From Nereocystis luetkeana (Eukaryota; Sar; Phaeophyceae; Laminariales; Laminariaceae): a stretch of DNA of 64,000 nt. Numbering within the stretch: position 1 is the first letter of the stretch; every line of letters starts with the position of its first letter. The position numbers were made by a program, and so were the translations under genes. The DNA lies in NCBI GenBank assembly GCA_031213475.1, contig JARUPZ010000025.1, positions 5,219,676 to 5,283,675 on the forward strand. Direction: 5' to 3'. The notes beneath the pieces were generated by a model. The model was not told the origin of the DNA, did not search any database, and worked only from the letters and a program-made list of their open reading frames with translations. This document shows positions 24,201 to 35,758 of the stretch, in pieces.

Positions 24201-26524
24201 CGGTCGAACGGTGTGGTAGCCGGTATATGTTGAGCAATGTCGTCTTATAATACTATGCCGCTGACAATACATCTAGGGGCCGAGTTGTATACATCCATGG
24301 GCCACTCGATCAACGGCAAACCCGCTGGGATCGATACAGTGTGCGTCATATATTTCATGCTGAACGTTGGCTATCGGAACAAGGATTGCTGTCGCTGGAA
24401 TACTACACTCGTGGTCGACCGTGGTCGGATCTTGCGATCGGTATAGTCACTCTCGACATTTTGTTTTTGTTTGCGTCTATACGTGTTTGCTTATGGCGTC
24501 CTGACCGAGTTTGATACTGCTGAGCACAGCGTCAGCGATTTTCTTAATCTTTCAGCCGTGTCATGATTCACAGATCGGCAAAAAGCTTGCCAACAACGCC
24601 TTTAGAATGATGGACGATGGTCAAAGTACTCCAAGTTGCAGAGCATTTACGTACCCGGAAGCTCCTGCCATGTCTACTGCGATACCCCCGAGGGGGTTGA
24701 CTAGGAAGCCGTCGTCGTCTCCGGCCGGCACCTGCTCGCACGTGTCAAAATCTCCTTCGGCGACGCACTCGATAAGAGCGTCAAAGGCCTCGCTGTCGAC
24801 CTGGAATATCGCAAGGATCAACGAAGCAGCATTCAAATGGCACACCACGCGTGAGGAACCGAACACAAGGGTTAGTAGGTATCATACAAATGCCAGAGAA
24901 AAATAGCCACAAACTTGTGCACACATTATCTTTGGCACGAAGCGGCTGGGTAAATCGTTGTGCCATCCGAATGTTGCCAAGGTTGCTAGTGGCCATATAC
25001 TGTACGACATTTATTTCAGAAAGTTGGTTGTTGTGTTCAGCCTAGAGTGGGTCACTGGCGTTGTTAGATATTGGAAATCGCTCTTATGTCGTCGAGTGGG
25101 GTATACGCTTACACCGTTTCATGCGGGTGGATGCCGTTTCCAAGGATAAATTCAACTGTCAGTGTAAAAACCACGTCACCTACATAGTCTAGGACAAACA
25201 CACCTTACAACTCTGTACCCCATCAAACATTCGCAGGGAGCACAATGAACATTGTTAATGACTATTGTAGGGTTCGGCGGCGTATTGAATAGTAAAACAC
25301 AGATATGATCGAACAAACTGTCCGTAATTTCATCTCTCGAGTGGGCCCGTCAGTCAACACGCTTCTGGCCGAACTTATGACCCCCTCATATTGTAGTATA
25401 CCGCTGTTCCCTCTTCCCTTGGCCCTTTTCTTGGCCTATGGAGAAAACCTCCTATACAGCAGTAGTAACCAGCATGCACCATTACTCTGTCGAGGGTGCC
25501 ACCCGAACAAACTGGCGTGCTTTCCTTACTCCAAAACAGTATACAGCATGAAGCGTTCGAGTCGAAAGTGGTAAATCAGTAATCTTCTCTTTCTGTTGCA
25601 CCTGTCCGAGGCTGTCGTGCGGCAGCGACTTGTGGAACGTGGCGGCGGATGACAGGTCGCCATTGTTTTCGTGGAGCGTGCCTACCGATGCTGCAAACTC
25701 GGTTTCCGCCCATTCAGTCCGCTGGGTCAGCGCGCTGGCAGCTCTTTCTGCGGGCTGTACGTCACGTGGCATGGCAACGGACGAGATACGAACCGAAACG
25801 GTAAAAGTCATGGTTAGACGGTCCACACCAGCATCAATGTTTTTAGTCAGCCACCAAAGGGTCGCTTTCGACTGCCTTTTCGTGCAAGGTCAGTGTAACT
25901 ATCCCTGAGGGTCAAACCGTGTTGTGAGCAGTGATGTTCAGTGTCCATAATGTCTCCATTGGCGACCTGCTCTGAAATATGACTCGAAAATACTGCTAAA
26001 CAAATGGTATCGTCGCCGACGGTCGACGGGTATATGCGCACAGCTTGACGGTATTTACACCACTCCGAACCAAGCTTGGATATTGTTCCCAGTGTTTGGT
26101 TCACTCATCGAGACGGTACAGGCAGTATTATGTCAATGCAGACATAAAATCGAAAAGCTCACTGGGATTGCAGTAAAAGCTCATTGTTTCATAGGAGCGC
26201 TCATTCCTCTCCCCCCACCCTGCACCAGGCTTCTTTCGGAGACCGCTGAACACTACGTGATTGTCGGCACTCACGGTTCCAGTGGGGTCAAGAGCGTCAT
26301 CGGTCACGGGGGGACGAGGACGGGGGCGTCCGCGGCGTCCACTCGCTTGAAGACGTCGTGAAAGGCTCTCGTTCAAGGCGTTCATCGGTGGCGATGCTGC
26401 ATCATCTACACCGCCAGTTGACCCGTATTCAGACTTCTTGCACCGACGAGTCCGCGCTTGCTCCAGAGAAAACACCGAAGGTGATGACGGCCACAGCGCC
26501 GGCGGATCCCGCAAGCCCCTTCAT
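18234..26524 (-). CDS. vBPO: Vanadium-dependent bromoperoxidase, 13 exons, exon 1 frameshifted (unit 2)
   Basis: Haloperoxidase oxidising halides with H2O2 at bound vanadate. Exons 1 to 13 on the minus strand: 26275-26524, 25602-25754, 24655-24800, about 23522-23694, 22872-23005, 22371-22481, 21726-21829, 21219-21426, 20532-20693, 19904-19987, 18907-19058, 18631-18715, 18234-18377. Every junction is GT-AG and the phases agree. Active-site motifs are WYQKWNVHLFARPE (exon 8: Trp, vanadate-binding Lys and Arg), THPSYPSGHA (exon 10: second-shell His, then Ser-Gly-His), and Arg at the exon 11/12 join with GIHW in exon 12 (axial His). The spacings Lys-Arg 8 and Arg-His 6 match brown-algal bromoperoxidase. 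A 2-base deletion puts TGA at 26429-26431 after 31 codons. An internal in-frame Met (MNALNESL, 26385) could start a leaderless protein of about 600 residues. Pseudogene or cytosolic form; exon 4's start is uncertain. Confidence 0.9.
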
Positions 26525-29107
26525 GCTGCGTGTGGATGTCGTCCTCGATGAGCTCACGTGTCCGCTGTTTTTCATTGATTCAAGGCAATCATACGAAGTA
26601 TAACGCAGTTGTAAGTTTCGTCGATTGAGAGGGCGGTGAGGTCGCTAGAGGGGGCGAGAGGAATACCAACGGTGTTTTTTTTTGTTTCGTGGATAGCACC
26701 GTCAGCCGATTATTTTGCTGTTCATAACACTCGGCCACAAAATCTCTGCTCGACAAACTTGTTGGAAATCCATGGCCTGCCACCGACAGTCTTCGCGGCC
26801 CGCGCGCGCGGCACAAACCACATCGTTCTACATTATTCCCAGTGGCTAGTACTGGAATTTGTTTTCCATTAATGTTTGACATACCGGGTGTCACTCACTC
26901 TTGGTCGTATCGATAAATAGAAGAGTGCGTAGCAGATGCGTCAGCGTCCAATTCTCGTGTGGCAGCAGGGGTGTCTTCTGAGTGTAGTAAGAAGTTGGGA
27001 GGGAGAGATCGCGGAATAACAAGGAAGGGTGAGCCAAGACACCACGCAGATCCGTGAAGCGCATCTTGTGTTAATGCCATCTTCCGTATCCAGGTGTGGG
27101 CGAAGAGCGTATTATTTTATGCTTCCAGAGGTGGGGCTGATGGTGGTCTCTGAGGCCACGATCGGGTTTGTGATTCCGCATTAAATATTGAAACGTTCAG
27201 ATAATATAGTAGAAGGCATGCTTCTCTAAACTACGTACGCAATAAATAGTTGTATGTGAGCAACCTGGTTGTTCCTCACTTTGCCTCAGCAGTGCGAGGT
27301 AGGGCGGTCCCGCGTACCGCATCGCAATAGTAATGTATATCACACGACGCCCTGTGTCTACTCATAGGCCATAACCGACAGTATCTCCTTTTCGAAAAAG
27401 GAAGGACGACAGTTCGGTCTATTCGGTTCAAATTATGTAAACGGATACTTAGATTGTAGCTTCTGCCTAACCGCATTCTTCCTGACGCTAGATATTGCAC
27501 TAGTTTTTCGACAGACCATACCCACACCCCAGGCGTGGGGAAATCTAGAGTAAACTCCAAGAGGACACGCGGGCGAATTGATAGGATAACAATTGTTTCT
27601 TGCACATATTTGAGGAGGCACGAAGCCATGGGTGTATGGCGTATCAAAAGAGAGATGCGATGTTCTAAATTTGCAGGTAAATGTTGCCGCGTCAATAACA
27701 GCTCTGGTAATTGTGGTGGTTTTTGAGGTATTGACCACGCACCAACATAAAGTTATGTAACAACGCGGATCATGCAGCTATGCATTACGTATCAAAATAT
27801 GTGTTTCTGACCACGCGGAGCATGACTTGTCGGTATATTTGTGAAGTTAAACTAAACGATAGGAATTACTGGGAATGAGGGATATATAAAGCAAGTAAGG
27901 CCCAGCCATGCAACAATATTTACATAATGTATATACTTGAAATGGCAGCCCACAGCAGCAGTAAAATTAACAACCAGTATGTTTGTGTCAACAACTCCAA
28001 GCGCTCAAAATTGGTATAACGATACTACTCTATACATTTAGTGCTGCTCGGCAATACAACGGTAAGGCGCAGAGAGAGAGGTAAACGCGTAGTGTTGCTT
28101 AGTTGGGAATCGTTTTGTTTTCATTTTTTTACAAAATCAGCCATTTAACTGTACTTTGTGTTGTTTACTGTTAATGCGTGCAGGCTGGTTGGGGTCGATC
28201 GAGGGAAAGTTGACGGTCGTTGTTTCAAGGAGTACCGTGAAATTTTCCGCGATTTTTTGTGAGTCATAGCGAACTCTGTACCCAACCAGAGTCGCAAATG
28301 TATGTGCCTTGTTCTAGTTTCGGTCGTTCTTTTTGCCGGATAAGTTCGAAGCCCCCTACGTAAACCAAATAGTTTCAGCAAGCAAAACATATTATGTTAT
28401 GAGCAAAACGTGGAGGGGCGGTCCTCGGAAAAGACAAGAAGAGCACGAGTATATCTACTGTGGTCGACGACGGGGTGGATATTTGTTCGGTTGGGCGTTT
28501 ATTCGCAAAAATGTGTCACTTACGTCGTCGGCTTTGTATGTAGCTGCGTGGTCAACTAGCTGAAGATTCAGTCGGCAATGCTTCCCCTGGCAGTGAACAT
28601 GCGCCGGTTAGGTCTCCGAAATAAATGTATATATACATACATATATTCATTTATATTGATTGCCTAGACGTACATGGGAGCAAGCGGTTCAGAAACTAGA
28701 GTATAACTTCAATGGTGTTCGCTTGCGGGAACGCTCTACTGTTTGTTGTTGCTGGTCTTCTTTCGGCTCACCGTCCCAATGTATGTACGTACAGCGGGCC
28801 TACTATACCGTAGGACCTAACCTAAACAACCTGTTTCGTCCGCTGTTTATTGCGATATATACGATACAAAACATGGGGAGCAAAAGAGTGGGTGGGGGTG
28901 GGTGCCGTTCGCTATCCAATGTTTGTCACAATATTCCGCTCTGAGCGCCCACAACGACAGCACACTCCTTTAGGGACAACTTCGGTGAAGTCAAACCTCT
29001 CAAATTATAACCCCCCTCACCTGGGCTTGTATCATGTTTGCCGGCGCAGCCTTGTGCACATATGTCATGTACGATTGCTGAGCAGCAGTACAGATATATA
29101 ACCGGTC

Positions 29108-29180
29108 GCCCCGGTGGTTCAAGTGGTTAACCTCGATTTCTACTTATGTTTGAGTCCTGGGCTCGAGCCCCAGGTGGGCC
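29108..29180 (+). other. tRNA-like sequence with Pol III terminator-like T-run (unit 2)
   Basis: Same 73-nt tRNA-like sequence as at 6014-6086, with a perfect A box, a B box with one mismatch, a 6-bp T-stem with a 7-nt loop, and a degenerate acceptor and anticodon region. Here it is followed within a few bases by GGATTTTTGTTTTTTTTTC, which would end Pol III transcription. One acceptor base differs from units 1 and 4 (GGCCCAC versus GACCCAC on the complementary strand). Confidence 0.42.
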
Positions 29181-30096
29181 CGGATTTTTGTTTTTTTTTC
29201 AAAATATAATTTTAAAATATTCAATTGTTGAGAGCGCCTTGCAGCGTGGGTAGGCACAATTCAATGCGAGTCGACGAAGGAAGAACAGGCTGAAATCTTC
29301 TCGCGATAAAAATGAAGGCACGTACTGTGGCGGGAAGGGGGGAGAAGAACCTGCTATGTGACCCCGGATCTGAGTTACGAGTTGGAAGGAGAGAGAGAGA
29401 AAGATGTGCGAAGATAATAAATGGGATGAGCAAAAAATAAAATTAACAAAAATGGACATCTTGGGCTAGCTAACGAGAAACAGCTATCCTGAGCAGGTGT
29501 TACAAATTTACTGTGATATCATTCTTCAGTAACCTTGAGCTACTCTCTATGTGTTTTCTTGAAATCGCGCTCGTAGCTGCGCACGACTTTATCGATGGTG
29601 GAGGACGAACGTGACATCTATCTGGTATGTTGACGTGTGTTTGCGTTCTCGTCTACTATTAATACTATGTGAGTGACGTATGTACCCTCTTGGGCATCTT
29701 CTGGACGTAAAACGTAGTAACAAGACAACAAACTAAAACACTACCGTGTATCACAAACGTAAAAGAGATTACATCCTCGCGAGAGAAACACATGAGTTCG
29801 TAGGTACATAAAAACAACTTCTTATCCCCTGCGCCACCTAAACGGTACCTGCTTGTGCTCCAGAAGCCAAAGTTGAGTCCAAGTTTTGTAATATCCTCCA
29901 TCTGTAGGGCAGTTCACATTTATGTTGACTTTTAAATAATGCAGAAAAATTGTCGAAACCAACTTACATATATTGCAGAAAATAGGTTGGTTCCGACGGG
30001 AAGGCATACATACCAGGAATTTATATATATATAGATATATGTATATATATAATGTGTGTAGCCAAAACATACTCCATCAAGTACATTCAAATTTGG

Positions 30097-30297
30097 TTAA
30101 TGCTCTGTCGTTGCTTGTTGTGTCTCGCCAGTTGGGTGCATAGGATCGCCGGCCGCTCCATCGGAGGGCTGACTATTTGTTTCCTCCTTCTGAATAGCAG
30201 TAGTAGCGCGGTGAATAGGAAAGGCCCACTGCAGGTTCAAAGTACTAAACGGGAGCGGGGTGGCAAGCGGAGTATGATTTTTCCCACCTCGTTTCAT
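30097..30297 (-). CDS. Possible small ORF or terminal exon, 66 codons (unit 2)
   Basis: Copy of the frame at 4893-5093 with the same translated sequence. No domain is recognised; it may be chance. Confidence 0.2.
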   Translation of the reverse strand: MKRGGKNHTPLATPLPFSTLNLQWAFPIHRATTAIQKEETNSQPSDGAAGDPMHPTGETQQATTEH

Positions 30298-30390
30298 TTC
30301 GGGAATATTGCCAGAATGGTACGAAACTGCAAAGTGGAGGTTTTCCCTGCTTTATCCGTGGTCCCTCGATCGCACCACCTCAGCAAAGAA

Positions 30391-30415
30391 AATATATATA
30401 TATATATATATATAT
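30391..30415. repeat. AT microsatellite (unit 2)
   Basis: AT run of about 25 bases, corresponding to the tract at 4770. Confidence 0.95.
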
Positions 30416-30514
30416 TTGAATGCGAAATGAAGAAAAATCATATCGCATGTTTCAATCTACCACACACGCACATCCTGCTGTCAAGCATTTTATCGGCCTA
30501 CGAATACGTATGGT

Positions 30515-30841
30515 GTGCCATATATATACGCGATGGCGTACCGTGATACGTTAGTACCCTCACCAATGCGGTTCGGCATTGACACAAAAATGAAAAGTAT
30601 TCGTATACATAATATATGCAGATTAGACCGAGGTGTCCTCTTTGCGACCTTCGAGCCCCGAGCTTGTGTTATCGGTTTTGACCTACCTGAGAGTACAGCC
30701 CTCGAGGCGTTCATACGCGCGACGTTGTTCCTGTCACGAACTTCTATGGCTGACCAAGGATCAACAAAGTTGGTCGATTTTGAAACGGATGTGCACGTGG
30801 TTTACATAGAAGAACGTGAAGTACAGAGTATGGCAGAATGA
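30515..30841 (+). other. Candidate 3' exon of an unidentified gene, opposite strand to vBPO (unit 2)
   Basis: Open frame ending at TGA (30839-30841). The last 80 residues have ordinary protein character (FATFEPRACVIGFDLP, TKLVDFETDVHVVYIEERE), and an AG preceded by a T-poor tract near 30620 could be its acceptor. In units 3 and 4 the same frame runs on through the AT repeat. Here a 4-base longer TA stretch at about 30520 separates the two halves, which argues that only this distal part could be coding. No family is recognised. Confidence 0.28.
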
Positions 30842-32611
30842 AGAAAATATTGCATGCTGTAGGTTTATCATGTGCCCTTGTCTGTCTCTTGTTTGTTCGT
30901 TTGTTTGTGTGTTTCCCACCTCATTTATGATGTTCGAACTCCTTTTTCATCCAGTTTCAACACCAACATCAAATGCGGGGTCTCTTGTCCCTTCTGACAA
31001 CTACTTACGGTTCATGCCCTGAATAAACTCGCGAGAAGACTGCAGCCAGTTCTTCCCGCTCGTCACTCGCATCGAATTTTGCCCAATAATAAACTCACGC
31101 TACCAAGGCGCTCTCAGCAATTGATTGGTTCCTCCCCATCGTAGAGAAAAATACCGAACTCGACGCGGTGGGATTCCAACTCGGGTACCAATGCTAGTAT
31201 ATCATTCGAGGCCCACCGTGTGTTCTTTCGTGTTGAGGCGAAGGCAACGTGTAGCTCAATCGTCTCGGCAAAGTTTTACTATACTAGCACATGATTCGGG
31301 CAGACGGAAGAAACTAACTAGGAGGCATTGCAGCTAACGGGCTGATCTTGCAATAGAAAGTGTTAGATCGGGAGCTGACCACTGCGACAACTTGGCAGCG
31401 TACGGAGTGCACCTTGCTCGGAACGAGCACCATGGCAGCACGGTAAAACGTAGATCCGCTGTATATTGGATATATATGCGAGTGAATGTCGAAAAATCAC
31501 TCGGAGGCCAAGCAAGGCGGGAATACTTGTGGTGGCGCGCGCACGCTTCTTGGGACGGGGAGACCTGGCCGTGGAGACTATCGATAAACCCGAATTATCT
31601 ACCGTACATAGTACCTTGTGCTGTCGCTGCTTGGATACACGGAGCGATACACTACCGTATCTTGTTGACAGCGTCAGACAAAGCCACACAACCATCCTGC
31701 TGTATAATGAGTAGAATTTATTCTTACACAATAAAACGGCATTGCTGCCGAAGAGGTGCAGCTGTTTCGGGAGCGTTGGGGACAGAGGGCCAACCTGGTT
31801 ATGTCGTGGTTGGAGCATTTACACGTTTATTTCTTCTTTCACTGCGGGCCTGTCGATAAAAACCCTTCAAATATAGGTGTATCGTCCAATCCCCTTGATT
31901 GAGGTAAAACTGTTTTACGTATTTGCTACTTATCGTGTTTTGTGGTGCTCGTACAAGACGATTCTTTGGTCAACTGTTGTTGTTTTCACTGTGCTAGTGT
32001 CTAGTATCCCCATATATATTTGTGAATGTATGTGCTGGACACGCACTTATTTCCTACCCTTGAAGCGATAAGCGCCCACACCTCGCGCTCGGCAGATATC
32101 ACCCTCGATAGTATATAGACTATATGATAGCCAACCGCTGCACGAGCGGACACATGCACCTAAAAAGAATCGATCGATGGGCACAAGTCAGGAGATTCTT
32201 CAGATACTACTCTGACAGTATAAACCCGATACAAGTTGAATTCGTTACATTTATATTGCTGAGGCAAATCATATACCAGACCTTCATCTGCTGCTCTATG
32301 GCTCATTCTTGTGATTCTGATCGAGTGACCCTTGATGATTCAATGTCGACGGACAGCGCACCGAATTAATATAAGAGCCCGCCAGTCCCTCGGCGTCATA
32401 GACATAGTGGGTTCGGAGAAATTGATAAACTCCCCGCTTCACAAAAGATCACATCAAGTGTGGGGCACGACACGCGTACATCGTATGCCGTTGTAAGGTT
32501 AAAGTTGAATCTTGGTAGTCTAAGAGTATTATATATGTTTGCGATATTGTTGCCTATGTGCTCTCAGTGTTGCTCAGCGTTCCTAGACGTGAACAATTTT
32601 CTTTGTTGAAG

Positions 32612-32737
32612 CTAGCGCCAGATGAAGTTTACCTCACGGAACGCAACTAACTGCCCCATCGTGATCCCCGAGCTCGGTTTTGTCGGGGGCGGCCTCGAGC
32701 GTGCTTGCGCCGTACCCCGGTGGCCGCCTGGCAGGGC
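32612..32737 (+). pseudogene. Candidate exon a, broken copy (unit 1)
   Basis: Matches 15086-15207. A 4-base insertion after GGAACGCAAC creates a TAA and shifts the frame, and the donor GTGAGT reads CTGAGT. It cannot serve as the exon seen in the other units. Confidence 0.3.
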
Positions 32738-33015
32738 CTGAGTATAATGCGTCAGCTGCGCGAAGGGCGAGTTAAGTGGTCGATGATTGATTTATCACAG
32801 TTTCGTGGCCAGAGCATTTGGTTGTCGGCGTATCTTTGCGCTGGCGGGCCTACTCTTGGCCCGTAAAACCCTCTTTCAAAAAAACAAAATATCAGGTATG
32901 CTTTACCCTTGCCTTGGAAATCCTCGCGACACGCTGACCCGCATATACCTCCCATTGTATCAGCTACCACTCATGAATCAATACCGCTATTGAAGGTGTC
33001 TACCAAGGTCAATAG

Positions 33016-33279
33016 TCTCAATTCGCACAATGCGAGATTCCACCGTTTCTTCTGGTGGTGCTGTATCCGTATTTGCCCATGAGGCGGGGATCCCAGAACC
33101 GACGGACAACTCGTCGAGGGAAATTCCCACCAACATCGGGGTACCTGCAGTCTGTTGGTGTGGATAGTTCGAGTTCGCCATCGGAAAACGGCGTGGATCG
33201 CAGGCGATCGAGTCGTCGAAAAAAGCGTGGATGCATCACAGAGGTAGTCGACGATGATGCTGTCGACGATTATGACATG
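33016..33279 (+). other. Candidate exon b of an unidentified gene (unit 1)
   Basis: Same 264-base open stretch and GTGAGT donor as 15481-15744. Several replacements are present (RRTTRRGKF for RRPTRRGKF; RRKKRG for RLEKRG) but there is no stop. Confidence 0.3.
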
Positions 33280-35758
33280 GTGAGTCGGCCATACATTGGT
33301 TTTCCCAGGAGTCCGGCGACTTCGGGGGTGTATGCATTAAAAATTAAATGTGAGTTTGAAATGCCGAGTTTGTGCGGTATATCGCGGGAAGTAGCAAAAA
33401 AAGCAAGATGTGTGGCAAGAGACGATTCGCACCCTCGCATGATACGTGCTACAAGGGTGCAATTCGATAGCCGAGGCACATGTTGAATAACACTCAAGCC
33501 CAAATAGTGTTCCGAGGATATTGGGTTAAATTTCGCTGTAGTAGTGGATGAGCCGCAGCAGTCAGGTGTCCTTCAACTGAAAAAGGCTACTCCTGTGATG
33601 GTATGCGTTTGCAGTGGGGATGCGAACATAGGATCACGTTGTGCGATAACCCGGGGTGGAGCTTGAAACGTACCCCATCGCCTGTCTGCATCGGATCGGT
33701 GGCATACATTCTGGGTCGGGACTTGATCGGAGCATATATATATATGTATTCGAGCCCTGAGCGCTGGACCAACGACGGCATCGCCCATAAATTGCCGTCG
33801 GCTTGCATAATATATAGTTTTATTGTGCAAGAAGGAACAAACAACCCCTACGGTACGCAAAACCAGCTATATTGCACAATTAACAAAACGGAGAACCTCG
33901 TGTGTATCTGCTACAGCCAACATTCAATCCATCGTTTCCAAAATCGAAAATATCGACAGAAAAATCTGTTTACGCGGGTGTACCGTCTAACCCTTCGGTG
34001 GCAAAACAAACAAATTGATAGTATCGCGACCGGTAATACATGAATTCGAAGCATGTTTGAATATATGTATACAATTCCCTATAGATGATAACGAGGGCAA
34101 GGTGCCTAATATCTGTTGTATACCAGTGCGGCAAAGTACCTTAGATCAAACTTTACAGTTTCCCGGTCAATGATTTCAACCGGGTTCTCGGCAAAAGGGG
34201 AAAACTAACGCCAATGTAATACCCTTGGAACACCTCGCCTCCTCGACACTCGGGTCTGACACTACAACAGTACAAACAGACACACCACCAATACAGAGTA
34301 TGTATATAGGTGCTGGCACAACCACGAGAGAGGATGACTATCAACCTCCGTTAAGATTGTACGAACCGTGACCAAGATCTTCACTTTCACCCAAATGACG
34401 GCGTGGTCGGTTTGATCAGAACCAGTTAGATCCGTCATAGGTGCGACCCCCCCCCTCCACGCCTCCAACGTCGGGGGAAGACCTCTCCGAGAGCAGCTGC
34501 GTGTAGCGGGTGTTATCAACCGGCTATATCACGCGTCCAATGCACGCAATTAAGCGTAATGATTACATGTACTTGGGTGACCCTCCCGGCTTTACATCAA
34601 AAACTTTGTGTGGTTACACAGACATAGATGGGCGGCATTAACACTCTGATTGCGTAGGGGGGACAATGTGAAACTTCCCTTTCTGTGGCAGTAGGAGGGA
34701 CGGCGGGCCAGTTTGGTGGTCTCCTTCCTGCCAAACGTGAGACTGTCTATGCCATGTGTACATAACTGAACATATATGGACACTACGCTTCTCTGGTACT
34801 TGATGAAGAACAAACAATTACTAGACTAAGTGTACATTGGCAAGCATACGTGTTCCCATCACCACAAATATATAGTTGAAAGACAACAAAACTACGAGCC
34901 AACACCGTTGTGACTACTGCTGCTTCGAGGACTGGAACACACAGACCGAATTAAACACCAGTGTGTTTGCCCACCGATATATTCACTGAACTAGATAGTC
35001 AAGCTTTCCCGACGCGGATAGAGCCTTGCGGACGCCCTTCGTTCTGGGGGGGGGGGCAGGGCAGGCCTACCTAAAACGTTTTATACGGTACGAACTACCC
35101 CTGGAGTCCCAACAGGAACTTCGGTACGAACGCATGCGCTCTATCGAAATTGGAAGTTGACCCAAGCATACTCGTCGAACATACGGAAGGCCATCGCCTT
35201 CTAGCATCGAACAATCGTTCATGAACCTCACCCTCTTGTCAACCATGTTAAGAAAAAAACAGCAGCAACGAAAAGTACAAACCGACATGTTACACATTTT
35301 CAAAACAACACTTGTGACCTTCCTCGTGGCACAGAATATGGGTGGAGGTATACATCAACATTTGTTCAACCAGAAGCACACAAATCCGTTGCAAACTACC
35401 CGCCTTGGACACCAACTTCGTGTTAGAGGCAGGGGGTGATTCATCCGCCTGCTAATCAAGTACGGCGTCTGTTTTCGCAGTATCAAGGTATGGTGAATAT
35501 CGCTTACAGACTAAATTACATCTCCTATACCATTGCCGAGACATGAAAGTTGAAGTTCTCACACCTCGGGTTTCCAGTAGGTCGCCGAACGCTACTCAAC
35601 TGGATACGAAAGCCAATTAATCGCATATGGTTGACTAAGTTCCGGCCAGAGCAGTCGTGCGGATGCACCAATGATACCGCCGGTACAGTGAGGCCACAAC
35701 CGGGGTCCGGCACCGTCCTCGGGAGTGGTACAGTATACGGTTGGCCTTGTTGGACATG

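Larger units (their letters stand above)
13741..31262 (-). repeat. Repeat unit 2, complete, inverted; left arm of the palindrome
   Basis: Reverse complement of unit 3 over its whole length. Coordinates of matching bases add to 70246 near the 5' end, 70242 through exons 1-4, 70241 through exons 5-6, and 70223 from intron 6 to the 3' end. Only three net length changes (4, 1 and 18 bases) thus separate two 17.5-kb copies. Substitutions are rare, with only a handful seen across the whole arm. The 5' end of this unit abuts unit 1's inverted 3' end at 31262-31263, in the same head-to-tail order as the unit 3/4 boundary. Confidence 0.95.
26525..31262. other. 5' flank of unit 2, no confident gene
   Basis: 4.7 kb upstream of the haloperoxidase, read on the minus strand. 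It contains the tRNA-like sequence (29108-29180), AT microsatellite (about 30391-30415), the 66-codon frame (30097-30297, -) and the distal antisense frame (30515-30841, +). No other supportable feature is seen. Confidence 0.6.
31263..35758. other. 3' flank of unit 1 (inverted), no confident gene
   Basis: 4.5 kb beyond the stop codon. The candidate exons at 32612-32737 (broken) and 33016-33279 (open) lie here on the plus strand. Nothing else is recognised. Confidence 0.6.

Noticed and set aside
31125..31266. A second tRNA-like sequence at the unit start (A-box-like TAGCTCAATCG; hairpin GGTGGG/CCCACC)
   Set aside because: The A-box-like and T-arm-like pieces are on opposite strands or at the wrong distance. 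No cloverleaf can be drawn.
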